The translations under genes were made by a program, and so were the position numbers. Below are positions 43,001-50,597 of a DNA stretch of 64,000 nt, one piece after another. The stretch's first letter is position 1; each line of letters starts with the position of its first letter. This stretch comes from Pseudorhodoferax sp. Leaf267 (GTDB taxonomy: Bacteria; Pseudomonadota; Gammaproteobacteria; Burkholderiales; Burkholderiaceae_C): NCBI RefSeq assembly GCF_001422405.1, contig NZ_LMMV01000027.1, forward strand, positions 85,513 to 149,512, given 5' to 3'. Under the pieces are notes generated by a model that was given only the letters and a program-made list of their open reading frames with translations, made no database searches and was not told the origin of the DNA.

Positions 43001-44316
43001 GCGCGCTGTCCTGGGGCAGCGACGACACGCTGCGCCTGTGGGACCTGGAGCAACCCGGCACGCACCAGACGCTCACAGGGCATGACGACGGGGTCTTCGG
43101 CGCGCTGCTGCTGCCTGATGGCCGCCGCGCGCTGTCCTGGGGGTACGGCACTCTGCGCCTGTGGGACCTGGAGCGGCGCGGCACGCACCAGACGCGCACT
43201 GGACATGCAGGTGTGGTCCTCGACGCGCTGCTGCTGCCCAATAGCCATCGGGCGCTGTCCTGGGGGAGCGACGGCTCGCTGCGCCTGTGGGACCTGGGGC
43301 AACGCGGCACGCACCAGACGCTCACCGGGCATGAGGGCTGGATCACCGGCGCGCTGCTGCTGCCCGATGGTCGTCGTGCGCTGTCCTGGGGGAGCGACGG
43401 CACGCTGCGCCTGTGGGACCTGGAGCAGCCCGGCACGCACCAGACGCTCACAGGGCATGACGACGGGGTCTTCGGCGCGCTGCTGCTGCCCAATGGCCAT
43501 TGCGCGCTGTCCTGGGGGCACGATGGCACGCTGCGCCTGTGGAACCTGGAGCGACCCGGCACACACCAGACGCTCACCGGGCATGAGGGCCGGATCCTCG
43601 GCGCGTTGCTGCTGCCCGATGGCCGCCGCGCGCTGTCCTGGGGCGACGACCGCACGCTGCGCCTGTGGGGCTTGGAGCAGCCCGGAGCGCACCAGACGCT
43701 CACCGGACATAAGGACCGGGTCCTCGGCGCGTTGCTGCTGCCCGATGGCCGCCGCGCGCTGTCCTGGGGCGACGACCGCACGCTGCGCCTGTGGGGCTTG
43801 GAGCAGCCCGGCACGCACCAGACGCTCACCGGGCATGAGGGCCGGGTCAGCGGCGCGCTGCTGCTGTCCGATGGCCGTCGCGCACTGTCCTGGGGCGACG
43901 ACCGCACGCTGCACCTTTGGGACCTACAGTACGGCACGCACCAGACGCTTACCGGGCATGAGGACCAGATCCGCGGCGCGCTGCTGCTGCCCGATGGCCG
44001 TTGCGCGCTGTCCTGGGGGTACGACGGCAGCTTGCGCTTGTGGGACCTGGAGAAGCCCGGCACGCACCGAACGCTCGCCGGGCATGCGGGCGGGGTCCGC
44101 GGCGCGCTGCTGCTGCCCGATGGCCGTCGCACGGTGTCCTGGGCAAATGACCGGACTCTGCGCCTGTGGGACCTGCCAACCCACTCTTCGATTGCCAGCT
44201 ACCAGGCGGACGCCATCCCCACGGCGGCTCTCGTGACGCCTGATGGCCAGACCATCTTCGTCGGTGACGCCCTGGGCTTCATTCAAATCCTCCGGATCAC
44301 GACGCCGGGGCCATAG
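40024..44316 (+). CDS. TIR / NB-ARC / WD40 NLR-like protein
   Basis: A 1,430-residue STAND protein. Residues 1-135 are a TIR-like domain starting IFFSYRHDE, with a probable catalytic Glu83 in CQHEL, which would make it an NAD-consuming effector. An NB-ARC ATPase follows: Walker A GMGGMGKS at 233-240, Walker B LLVVDDIW, sensor-like MLLTTRD and a GALPLALA motif. A helical region (about 450-685) leads to roughly 17 WD40 repeats of 41-42 residues from about 688 to 1385, plus one degenerate unit. By analogy with animal, plant and bacterial NLR proteins, ligand binding by the repeats would trigger ATP-driven oligomerisation and TIR activation, perhaps as anti-phage defence. The GC content matches the chromosome. 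Confidence 0.88.
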   Translation: MAERDLIFFSYRHDEQGAFWLGRVLDFLKPFRLGHALTAWSDLDIRTGDLWNTRIQGAIERCRVGVLLVNHNFFGSDYICQHELPRLLRDAHAGLLRLVPVLIGPCPDLLLNQHGLDAFQFTHPLHKPLRATTGVRREQALSQVAVQIHEAFGGAAAAQPVGLQRPAGPASAVPAVAVAAVASPGALLDVPAMDLRHFVARPDDLAALRGRLLRGEAHALGLTAAAAGVGLHGMGGMGKSVLAQALCHDDQVRHAFPDGIAWVALGQQPDILSQQNRLLRLFAPGVPPADRSDTAQRALQDALHDKRVLLVVDDIWDARHFGAFDVLGAQSRMLLTTRDAAVLAQAGAQPHELQRLPAAAARALLATWSGQDAEALGADADAVIAETGALPLALALAGAQAAGGLAWATLARELRQGRLRFLDHPYGSVFASLGRSVDHLPAADRDRYLELAVFPEDVAVPAATVHRLWAMAGLEPAEGERLLGRLARSALLSVEGAGPTQRVSLHDLQHDFVRARSDDPGALHGRLLDAHRAAWALPAGPQGWARMPREEPYLWHRLAAHLHAAGRQEELEAALLDLDVLQARLASLTHGEPPRADVSALVADCALAREGSAAQVVGRALQRSAHVLAAAPEQLGLQLFGRLGRESDALLQALAQQGVHEAAAQAWVPTLPALQPLGGQLAVLGDQDCLDALLLPDGRRALSWGMGGTLYLWDLEQHGTLKALAGHEGRVFGALLPDGHRALSWGRDGTLRLWDLEQPGTHQTLTGHEGGVSGALLLPDGRRALSWGDDRTLRLWDMEQPGKHQTLTGHEDRILGALLLPDGRRALSWGYDRTLRLWDLEQPGTHQTLTGHAGVVLDALLLPDGHRALSWESDGSLRLWDLGQPGTHQTLTGHEGWVSGALLLPDGRRALSCGYDGTLRLWDLEQPGTHQTLTGHQGRVRGALLLSDGRRALSWGDDRTLHLWDLQQPGTRQTLTGHEGRVNGALLLPDGRRALSWGSDDTLRLWDLEQPGTHQTLTGHDDGVFGALLLPDGRRALSWGYGTLRLWDLERRGTHQTRTGHAGVVLDALLLPNSHRALSWGSDGSLRLWDLGQRGTHQTLTGHEGWITGALLLPDGRRALSWGSDGTLRLWDLEQPGTHQTLTGHDDGVFGALLLPNGHCALSWGHDGTLRLWNLERPGTHQTLTGHEGRILGALLLPDGRRALSWGDDRTLRLWGLEQPGAHQTLTGHKDRVLGALLLPDGRRALSWGDDRTLRLWGLEQPGTHQTLTGHEGRVSGALLLSDGRRALSWGDDRTLHLWDLQYGTHQTLTGHEDQIRGALLLPDGRCALSWGYDGSLRLWDLEKPGTHRTLAGHAGGVRGALLLPDGRRTVSWANDRTLRLWDLPTHSSIASYQADAIPTAALVTPDGQTIFVGDALGFIQILRITTPGP
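42085..44178 (+). repeat. About 17 tandem 126-bp WD40-coding repeats
   Basis: Each unit encodes roughly H-E-G-x-V-x-GALLLPDGRRALSWG, then a variable 2-3 residues, then a TLRLWDLEQPGTHQTLTG-type end. DNA identity between units is very high. The variable positions cluster in the two loops that lie on one face of a WD40 propeller. Two units are 3 bases shorter (around 43140 and 43930). Confidence 0.9.
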
Positions 44317-44397
44317 CGCGCGCCTTCAGCCTCGCGTGATCTTGTTGCAGATGAAACCGTGCCAGCGGTGCCGAGATGAAGCCGTAGCGCTGCCCCC

Positions 44398-45915
44398 TCA
44401 AGGCGTGGCCGCGCACCCCGCCACACGCTCGTACACCGACCACCGCCCCTCCTCCACGATCAGACGCGGCATGCAGCGGGCACCCGCAAAGTCCGGCGCC
44501 GCCTGCGCCGGCCCGCGCCGCACGAAGAAATACCGGTAGCGGTCCGCGTCGTGGCGCTTCCAGTCGAATTCCATCGGCCGCCAGGCAAAGGCCAGCGGCA
44601 GCGGCGGCACGCGGTCGGGACGGAAGCGCACGATCTGCGGCGGCGCGACGGCGAAGTTCAGGTCCACCAGGCCGCCCTGCTCCGCCTGGTACCAGGACGC
44701 GAAGTGCACATAGGGCGTGAAGTCGGGCGTCGGCCCGACCTCGGTGGTGGACTCCAGCACCAGCGCCAGCGCGCGCTGGCCCGGCGCGATGCGGGCCACC
44801 ACTGCGCGGAAGTCCGCCGACTCGCGCCCGAAGCGCCACGACCACCCGGCATTGGCCAGCAGCACCAGCACGCTAGCCAGCGCCAGCGCGCCCACCGGCC
44901 AGCGGCGCACCGCGCGCTGCGGCGCGGCCGCGAACGCCCAGGCATAGGCCGGGAACAGGAACAGTGCGAAGCGCTGGTACAGCAGCGAGATCTCCATCGC
45001 AAAGCTGGGCACGAACAGCAGCACCGGCAGCAGCACGGCCAGCGGCGCCAGTGCGATGCGGCGCGGTTGCAGCGGGATGCGGTAGCCGGCGAGCCAGGGG
45101 GCGGCCAACGCGACGGTGGCGACGAGCGCAAACACGCCGTTCCAGCCCGTGCCGAACGAATAGAACAGGTGCTCGTGGCGCAGCCCGGCATGCCAGTTCA
45201 CCGCCGGCACGGTGGGCGGGATGGCATAGCGCGCGTCGGCCTGTGCCCGCAGCACCGAGTACACCGCGCACAGCAGCAACAGCAGCAACAGCGGCCAGGC
45301 CCGCGCCAGCCCCGCGCGCAGGCTGCGCGCGTGCTGGGCCATGAGCACCAGGCCCACGCCCACGACGTACAGGAACACCAGGCCGTGCGAGAGCATCACG
45401 ACCACGCCCAGCACACCCAGGCCCAGCCCGCGCTGCAGCGTGGGTACGCGTGCGTGGCGCAGGCAGGCCAGGATGAAGGTCAGGCCCAGCGGCGCGGCGA
45501 CCTGGAAGGTGAGAAAGCCCCAGCGGAACGCGAAGCCGAAGAAGCTGAACAGGAACAGCCAGTCCAGCGCGGCCGGAGCGCCGAAGGCACGGCGCAGCTT
45601 GATGCAGAAGAACACGAAAGCGATGTAGGCCCCGCTCATCACCAGCTGCAGCGCAACCGCCATCGGCAGCACCAGGCTCAGCGGCAGCGCCAGGCCGAAG
45701 GCGATGAAGTACGGCGTCCACAGGTTGATCTCCAGCAGGTCGGCCCAGGGGCTGGTGCCCAGCAGCAGGTCGCGCAGCAGCCGCAGCTGGCCCGCGTGCT
45801 GGGGCAGGTCGATCATGGGCGGCTGCGGGCTGAGCCAGATCGTCAGCAGGCCCAGGCCCAGGCACAGGAAATAGCCAACACGGCGCAGGGTGTTCCGACT
45901 TTCAGGCGTGTTCAT
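44398..45915 (-). CDS. Polytopic membrane protein, possible lipid-linked glycosyltransferase
   Basis: A 505-residue protein with about ten membrane segments between residues 15 and 365 and a soluble C-terminal domain (about 370-505). The layout (early acidic loop after helix 1, many helices, exported C-terminal domain) resembles GT-C enzymes that use polyprenyl-phosphate sugars, but I see no decisive motif. It is the last gene of a leftward five-gene set headed by a polyprenol-phosphate glycosyltransferase, which supports that reading. The ATG at 45915 is 25 bases after the PQQ dehydrogenase stop. Confidence 0.6.
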   Translation of the reverse strand: MNTPESRNTLRRVGYFLCLGLGLLTIWLSPQPPMIDLPQHAGQLRLLRDLLLGTSPWADLLEINLWTPYFIAFGLALPLSLVLPMAVALQLVMSGAYIAFVFFCIKLRRAFGAPAALDWLFLFSFFGFAFRWGFLTFQVAAPLGLTFILACLRHARVPTLQRGLGLGVLGVVVMLSHGLVFLYVVGVGLVLMAQHARSLRAGLARAWPLLLLLLLCAVYSVLRAQADARYAIPPTVPAVNWHAGLRHEHLFYSFGTGWNGVFALVATVALAAPWLAGYRIPLQPRRIALAPLAVLLPVLLFVPSFAMEISLLYQRFALFLFPAYAWAFAAAPQRAVRRWPVGALALASVLVLLANAGWSWRFGRESADFRAVVARIAPGQRALALVLESTTEVGPTPDFTPYVHFASWYQAEQGGLVDLNFAVAPPQIVRFRPDRVPPLPLAFAWRPMEFDWKRHDADRYRYFFVRRGPAQAAPDFAGARCMPRLIVEEGRWSVYERVAGCAATP

Positions 45916-45940
45916 GGTGCGCGCATGTCCTCCTGCTGCG

Positions 45941-48271
45941 TCATGGCCGCGCGGGCTTGAGCTTGAAGGCGATGACCTGGTCCGAGCGGCCCGAGAAGCC
46001 CACGTGCGAGCCGCCGGTCGCCACGACCACGAGGTACTGCTCGCCGCCATGCGTGTAGGTGCTGGGCGGCGTGGAGCCGGCGGCGGGCAGCTTGTAGGAC
46101 CACAGTTCGCGGCCGTCGGTGGCGGCGTAGGCGCGCAGCTGGTCGTCCACCGTGCCGGTGGCGAACAGCAGGCCCGAGGCCGTGGCAATCACGCCGCCGG
46201 TGTTGCGCTGGCCGCGCACGGGCTGGCCGGCGCGCAGCAGCTGGTCGTAGGCACCGAACGGGACCTGCCAGCGCTGCCGGCCGGTGTTCAGGTCGATGGC
46301 TGTCAGGTGGCCCCAGGGCGGCTTGGAGCCGGGGTTGCCCTGCGGGTCCAGCAGCAGCTGCCAGTACGGGTCGACCATCAGCGTGCGGTTCTTGTCGGCC
46401 TCCAGGTCCAGCGCCGAGAAATAGCCGTAGAGCTGCTGCAGCTCGTCGGCCGTGGGCGCGGGCTTGGGGCCGCTGTACTGGTGGGCGCGCTGGAAGGCGG
46501 CGAGCGACTCCAGCTGCGCGCGCGGGCGCAGCAGGCTGATGCCGATCAGGCTGGGGTGGTAGGTGTCGCCCTCGCGCTCGCCCTCCCAGAAGCCCTGGCG
46601 CGCCGCGCCATGGCAGCTGGCGCAGCGCTGCTGGTACAGGCCGTTGGCCGGCAGCGCGGCACCGCTCTGGTCGCTGCCCTTGAGGTCCTGCAGGTTCAGC
46701 CGGATCAGCCAGGGGATCTGGTTGCTCGGCAGGTACAGCGTGGCACTGCGCGGGTCGACCGCCGCGCCCGGCCATTCGGCGCCGCCCTGCAGCCCGTAGG
46801 CGGCCACCGTGCCGCCCAGCACCGGCGGCTGGAACAGGCCGAACTTGGCGTCGCGCAGCTTGTGCTGCACGTAGGCGCGCGCCTCGGGGTTCAGGTCGGT
46901 CACGTCCTCGGGGCGGAACACCTGTTGCGTGAACGGCTCGGGCAGCGCGACGGCCGGCTGGTAGGGCGCGGTGCGCTCGTTGGGCACGGTGGACGTGGGA
47001 GCGCGTTGCAGCCGGTAGTCGAACAGCGGACGGCCGCTGTCGCGGTCCAGCACCAGCGTGTTGCCCAGCTTGGTCACGGCCACGACGGCGTCGACGCGCG
47101 CGCCGTCGCGCTCAACGGTGGCCAGCACGGGTGGCGCGGAGATGTCCAGATCCCACAGGTCGTGCGCCACTTCCTGGAAGCTCCAGGCAATGGTGCCGGT
47201 CTTCACGTCGATGGCGACCACGCTGCACGAATGCCGGTTGTCGCCCCAGCGCTGCGCGCCGTAGAGCTGCGGCCGCGGGTTGCCGACCGAGACATAGACC
47301 ATGCCGCGGCCGGCGTCCGACGACATGCCGGACCACGGCGTGCTGCCGAAGATGTAGGCGCCCTTGCGCCGCTCCAGCTTTTCCTGCAGGGGCCGGCGCC
47401 ACAGGCGCTTGCCGCTGGCCAGGTCGTAACCCTCCACCGCCGGCTGCAGCGTGCCGACGACCAGGGTGTTGCCGACGATGGCCGGTGCGATCAGCGAGAG
47501 CTGGTCGGAGACGCGGCCCTGCGTGCCGAAGCTCTTGATGACCTCGCCGCTGGCCGCGTTCACGGCGTAGACGCCGTCGCCGGCCGGCACGAACAGCCGC
47601 GACTGCGCGAAGTCCGCATGCGGCTGCCAGACGAGGCCGCGGCGCGCGACCGGCGCGGGCAGCTCCAGGCGCCAGACCTGGCGGCCGGTGCCGGCGTCCA
47701 GGGCGAGCAGCCGGCCCTCGGTGTCCGTGACGAACAGGTGGCCGCCGGCGTACACGGGGTTGGTCTGCACCACGGCGCCGATCTTGCGCGCGTCGCCCAG
47801 GTCCACGCCGGAGCGGAACACCCAGGCCGGCTGCAGGCTGGCCACGTTCTGCGGCGTGATCTGCGCGAGGCTGGAGAACTTGTCGGAAAAGTCGTTGCCG
47901 TGGCTGCGCGTCCACTGCGCGTGGTCGGGCGCGTGGCCGCTGGCCGGCTTGCGCTCGGCCAGCGGCAGGGCCGGCACGGTCTTGAACGCGGGCAGGCGCG
48001 CGCGTTCCTCGGCGCTCTCCACCAGCGCCTGGGCCGAGCCGTCGGCCAGCGAGTAGCGCAGCGTGGGGATCAGGTCGCCGTCGGACATCTTGTCCAGCAC
48101 GCTGTAGAAGGTGTCGCGCCAGCCCTCGTCGCGGATCTTCTGCACCAGCACCGTGGGGTTGTTCTTCTCCAGGATGAACCAGGCGCGCTCGGCGACGCCG
48201 CTGCGCCAACCGGCCAGCGCCAGCGCGCCGGCCACCACGGCCAGGCCGAGCAGCAGCCGGCGCCGCCTCAT
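45941..48271 (-). CDS. PQQ-dependent dehydrogenase with cytochrome c motif
   Basis: A 776-residue exported quinoprotein. An N-terminal anchor or signal (residues 5-22) precedes about 80 unrecognised residues, then an eight-bladed propeller beginning KFSSLAQITPQNVASLQPAW with repeated DxxTGxxxW blades. A haem-binding CxxCH (CASCH, 550-554) lies inside the propeller, between late blades, not at the C-terminus. The enzyme would oxidise an alcohol, aldose or similar group in the periplasm and pass electrons to the haem. It is coupled to the FAD oxidase gene by an ATGA overlap. The substrate is unknown. Confidence 0.82.
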   Translation of the reverse strand: MRRRRLLLGLAVVAGALALAGWRSGVAERAWFILEKNNPTVLVQKIRDEGWRDTFYSVLDKMSDGDLIPTLRYSLADGSAQALVESAEERARLPAFKTVPALPLAERKPASGHAPDHAQWTRSHGNDFSDKFSSLAQITPQNVASLQPAWVFRSGVDLGDARKIGAVVQTNPVYAGGHLFVTDTEGRLLALDAGTGRQVWRLELPAPVARRGLVWQPHADFAQSRLFVPAGDGVYAVNAASGEVIKSFGTQGRVSDQLSLIAPAIVGNTLVVGTLQPAVEGYDLASGKRLWRRPLQEKLERRKGAYIFGSTPWSGMSSDAGRGMVYVSVGNPRPQLYGAQRWGDNRHSCSVVAIDVKTGTIAWSFQEVAHDLWDLDISAPPVLATVERDGARVDAVVAVTKLGNTLVLDRDSGRPLFDYRLQRAPTSTVPNERTAPYQPAVALPEPFTQQVFRPEDVTDLNPEARAYVQHKLRDAKFGLFQPPVLGGTVAAYGLQGGAEWPGAAVDPRSATLYLPSNQIPWLIRLNLQDLKGSDQSGAALPANGLYQQRCASCHGAARQGFWEGEREGDTYHPSLIGISLLRPRAQLESLAAFQRAHQYSGPKPAPTADELQQLYGYFSALDLEADKNRTLMVDPYWQLLLDPQGNPGSKPPWGHLTAIDLNTGRQRWQVPFGAYDQLLRAGQPVRGQRNTGGVIATASGLLFATGTVDDQLRAYAATDGRELWSYKLPAAGSTPPSTYTHGGEQYLVVVATGGSHVGFSGRSDQVIAFKLKPARP

Positions 48272-49611
48272 GACGCCGCGCCGGGCACCGGCCCGATCTG
48301 CCCTGCCAGCTGCCGGCCCAGGCGCCGGCCTTCGCGCACCGCGTAGTTGGTGCCGCGGTCCTCCGGGTAGATCTGCGCCATGCTGCACAGCCAGAACCCC
48401 GGCCTGGGGCCTTGCTCGGACGGGATCAGCCGGCTGTAGTGCTGCTCGACCACGGGCTGCGACCAGCGCGCCTTCCAGACGTGGTGCTTGAGCACCCAGG
48501 CCGGGTCGAACGCCGGGAACATCTTCTTCAGGTGCGGCGTCGCGTAGGCGAACAGCGCGTCCGCCGACATGGCGTACAGCACCTCGGTGTGCGGCAAATA
48601 CTTGGACAGGTAGACGATGTGCCGGCCGCCATAGCTCTCGGCCTTGGCGAAGTTGGTGTGCTCGATCACGCCGACGAAGGGAAAGCTCGGGTCGTTGACG
48701 TTGAGCCAGTAGGTGCTGGACAGCGGCCGGTCCAGCTCCAGCACCAGGCAGGTGTTGGCCAGGTATTCGATGCGGCGCAGCTGGGCCTGGTAGTCGGCGC
48801 TGGCCCAGCTGCCGACCATGTCGGCCACCAGCGGCAGGGCCGGCGTGGCAACCACCTGCTCGCACTGCACCGTGCCGCCCGCGCATTCGACGACCCAGCC
48901 GCCGGCCGCGCCGGGCCGGATCTGGCGCACGGGCGCGCCGGTCTCGATGCGCCCACCCAGTTCGCGGATGCGCGCGGCCAGCGCCTCGACCAGCGCGACG
49001 AAGCCGCCACTGAAATAGGCCAGCCGCTCTTCGCCACCCTTGCCGCGGCTGCCGCCGCGCAGCTTGAGCTTGTTCCAGAACCAGACGGCCGAGATGCGCT
49101 TGGCCACGGGGCCGAACTTGCCGTTGAGCAGCGGCTCCCAGACGACGCGGTAGACGTTCTCGCCACCCAGCTCGCGCAGCCATTGCTCGGCGGTCTTGTC
49201 CTCCAGCGCACGCCAGTCCTTCACGCGCCGCGCGCGCAGGGCCAGCAGGCCCAGGCGGATGCGGTCGACCAGGCCCAGCGGCTCAAAGCGCAGCAGGTCC
49301 AGCGGGGTCGACAGCTTGAAGAAGCGGTTGGCGTAGTACACGCCGGTGTTGGTCGGGTTGATCTGCACATGGGACTGCAGGCCCAGGTCCTCGATCAGCC
49401 CCATCACGGCCAGGTCATTGGTGAACCAGTGGTGGTAGAAGCGCTCGAGTTGCTCGCCCTCGACCTCGAAGGCCGCGGCCAGGCCGCCCAGCTCGGCCTC
49501 GGCCTCGAGCACGGTCACGGGCACGCCGGCCTTGGCCAGTTCATAGGCCACGCTGAGGCCGGCGAAACCGCCGCCCACGATGGCCACGCGCGTGGTGTGC
49601 GCAAACGTCAT
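48268..49611 (-). CDS. FAD-dependent amine-oxidase/desaturase family protein
   Basis: A 447-residue flavoprotein with the dinucleotide-binding VAIVGGGFAGLSVAYELAKAG at the N-terminus and LEAEAELGG after it, as in protoporphyrinogen oxidase, phytoene desaturase and UDP-galactopyranose-mutase-like families. The C-terminal NYAVREGRRLG closes the FAD site. It has no signal peptide. In sugar-lipid loci such enzymes act on lipid- or nucleotide-linked substrates, so a role in making the glycolipid of this gene set is reasonable; the reaction is not predictable from the sequence. Confidence 0.8.
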   Translation of the reverse strand: MTFAHTTRVAIVGGGFAGLSVAYELAKAGVPVTVLEAEAELGGLAAAFEVEGEQLERFYHHWFTNDLAVMGLIEDLGLQSHVQINPTNTGVYYANRFFKLSTPLDLLRFEPLGLVDRIRLGLLALRARRVKDWRALEDKTAEQWLRELGGENVYRVVWEPLLNGKFGPVAKRISAVWFWNKLKLRGGSRGKGGEERLAYFSGGFVALVEALAARIRELGGRIETGAPVRQIRPGAAGGWVVECAGGTVQCEQVVATPALPLVADMVGSWASADYQAQLRRIEYLANTCLVLELDRPLSSTYWLNVNDPSFPFVGVIEHTNFAKAESYGGRHIVYLSKYLPHTEVLYAMSADALFAYATPHLKKMFPAFDPAWVLKHHVWKARWSQPVVEQHYSRLIPSEQGPRPGFWLCSMAQIYPEDRGTNYAVREGRRLGRQLAGQIGPVPGAAS

Positions 49612-50597
49612 ACGGTTCGTTCCTTGGGCAGCAGCCGGTCCGGCGGCGCCATGAGCAGATAGGCCAGGCCCAGCAGCGTGGGCGGCAGCCACAGCAGCAG
49701 ATGGACCACGATGGCATAGGCCGCGGCGGCGGCGTCGGGGTTGCCCAGCAGGCGCATGGCCAGCGAGGCGAAGTAGTCGAAGGTGCCCACGTAGCCCGGG
49801 CTGCTGGGCACCAGCGTGGACAGCGTGGCGACCGGGAAGGCCAGCCAGGCGCCGTGTGGCGCGGTCAGCGCGGGCACGGCCTGGGCCACGCACCAGAACA
49901 TCGCGCCCTCCAGGCACCAGGACGCGGCGGACCACAGCAGCAGCCGCCCCATCCAGGCGCCGCTCGCCAGCGCCTGCAGGCTGGCCAGGCCGCGTGCGAT
50001 CTCGGGCGCCAGCCGCGCCGCGAGCGCCGGTGCCAGGCGCGCGAGCAGGCGCTGGCCCAGGCCCACGGCAGCGCTGCTGATGCGCGGCACCAGCAGCAAC
50101 AGCGCCACGCACGCCGCCAGGGCCAGCAGCGCGGTGCCGCCGATGCGGGCGACCTGCTGCAGCCGCAGGTCGAACAGCACCAGCACCAGGCCCAGCGCGC
50201 ACAGCAGCATCAGCATGTCCAGCAGCCGCTCGACGAACAGCGTGGCCGTGACGCTGCCGGCGCCCACGCCCAGCTGCCGGTTGAAGCCGACCGCGCGCAG
50301 CACGTCGCCGGCGCGCAGCGGCAGCACGTTGTTCAGCGCGAAGCTGGCGACGAAGGGGCCGGCGCAGGCACGCCAGCGCACCGCGGGCCGGGCCGCGCGC
50401 AGCATGAGCTGCCAGCGCCGGATGCGGCAGGCGAAGCCCAGGCAGAAGCAGGCCAGGCCCAGGCCCAGCCATGCGGGGTCGACGCCGCGCAGTGCGGCCA
50501 GCAGTTCGTCGCCGCGCAGCTGGCGCGCGATCAACCAGACGAAGCCGGCGGTGACGAACAGGCCCAGGCCCAGGCGCAGCCCGCCCCTAGCGCCCAT
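49608..50597 (-). CDS. UPF0104 / lysylphosphatidylglycerol-synthase-TM family membrane protein
   Basis: A 329-residue integral membrane protein with about eight hydrophobic helices. The blocks FALNNVLPLRAGDVLRA and PSSPGYVGTFDYF are typical of the flippase-like domain also found in MprF. Stand-alone members are often encoded with polyprenol glycosyltransferases, as here, and are thought to move lipids or lipid-linked sugars. It overlaps the glycosyltransferase by 11 bases and the FAD oxidase by 4. Confidence 0.82.
   Translation of the reverse strand: MGARGGLRLGLGLFVTAGFVWLIARQLRGDELLAALRGVDPAWLGLGLACFCLGFACRIRRWQLMLRAARPAVRWRACAGPFVASFALNNVLPLRAGDVLRAVGFNRQLGVGAGSVTATLFVERLLDMLMLLCALGLVLVLFDLRLQQVARIGGTALLALAACVALLLLVPRISSAAVGLGQRLLARLAPALAARLAPEIARGLASLQALASGAWMGRLLLWSAASWCLEGAMFWCVAQAVPALTAPHGAWLAFPVATLSTLVPSSPGYVGTFDYFASLAMRLLGNPDAAAAAYAIVVHLLLWLPPTLLGLAYLLMAPPDRLLPKERTV

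Noticed and set aside
42085-44178. CRISPR array
   Set aside because: The period is 126 bases, the sequence is coding throughout, there are no short spacers, and no cas genes are nearby.
42056-44236. A 726-codon alternative frame and matching antisense frames in the WD40 region
   Set aside because: The repeat unit length is a multiple of three, so any stop-free frame stays open through all copies. The products are repeats of Cys/Arg-rich sequence without a fold.
45890-48346. An 818-codon plus-strand frame over the PQQ dehydrogenase
   Set aside because: Shadow of the real gene; no domain, and Val/Gly/Arg-rich as expected from the complement of GC-rich codons.
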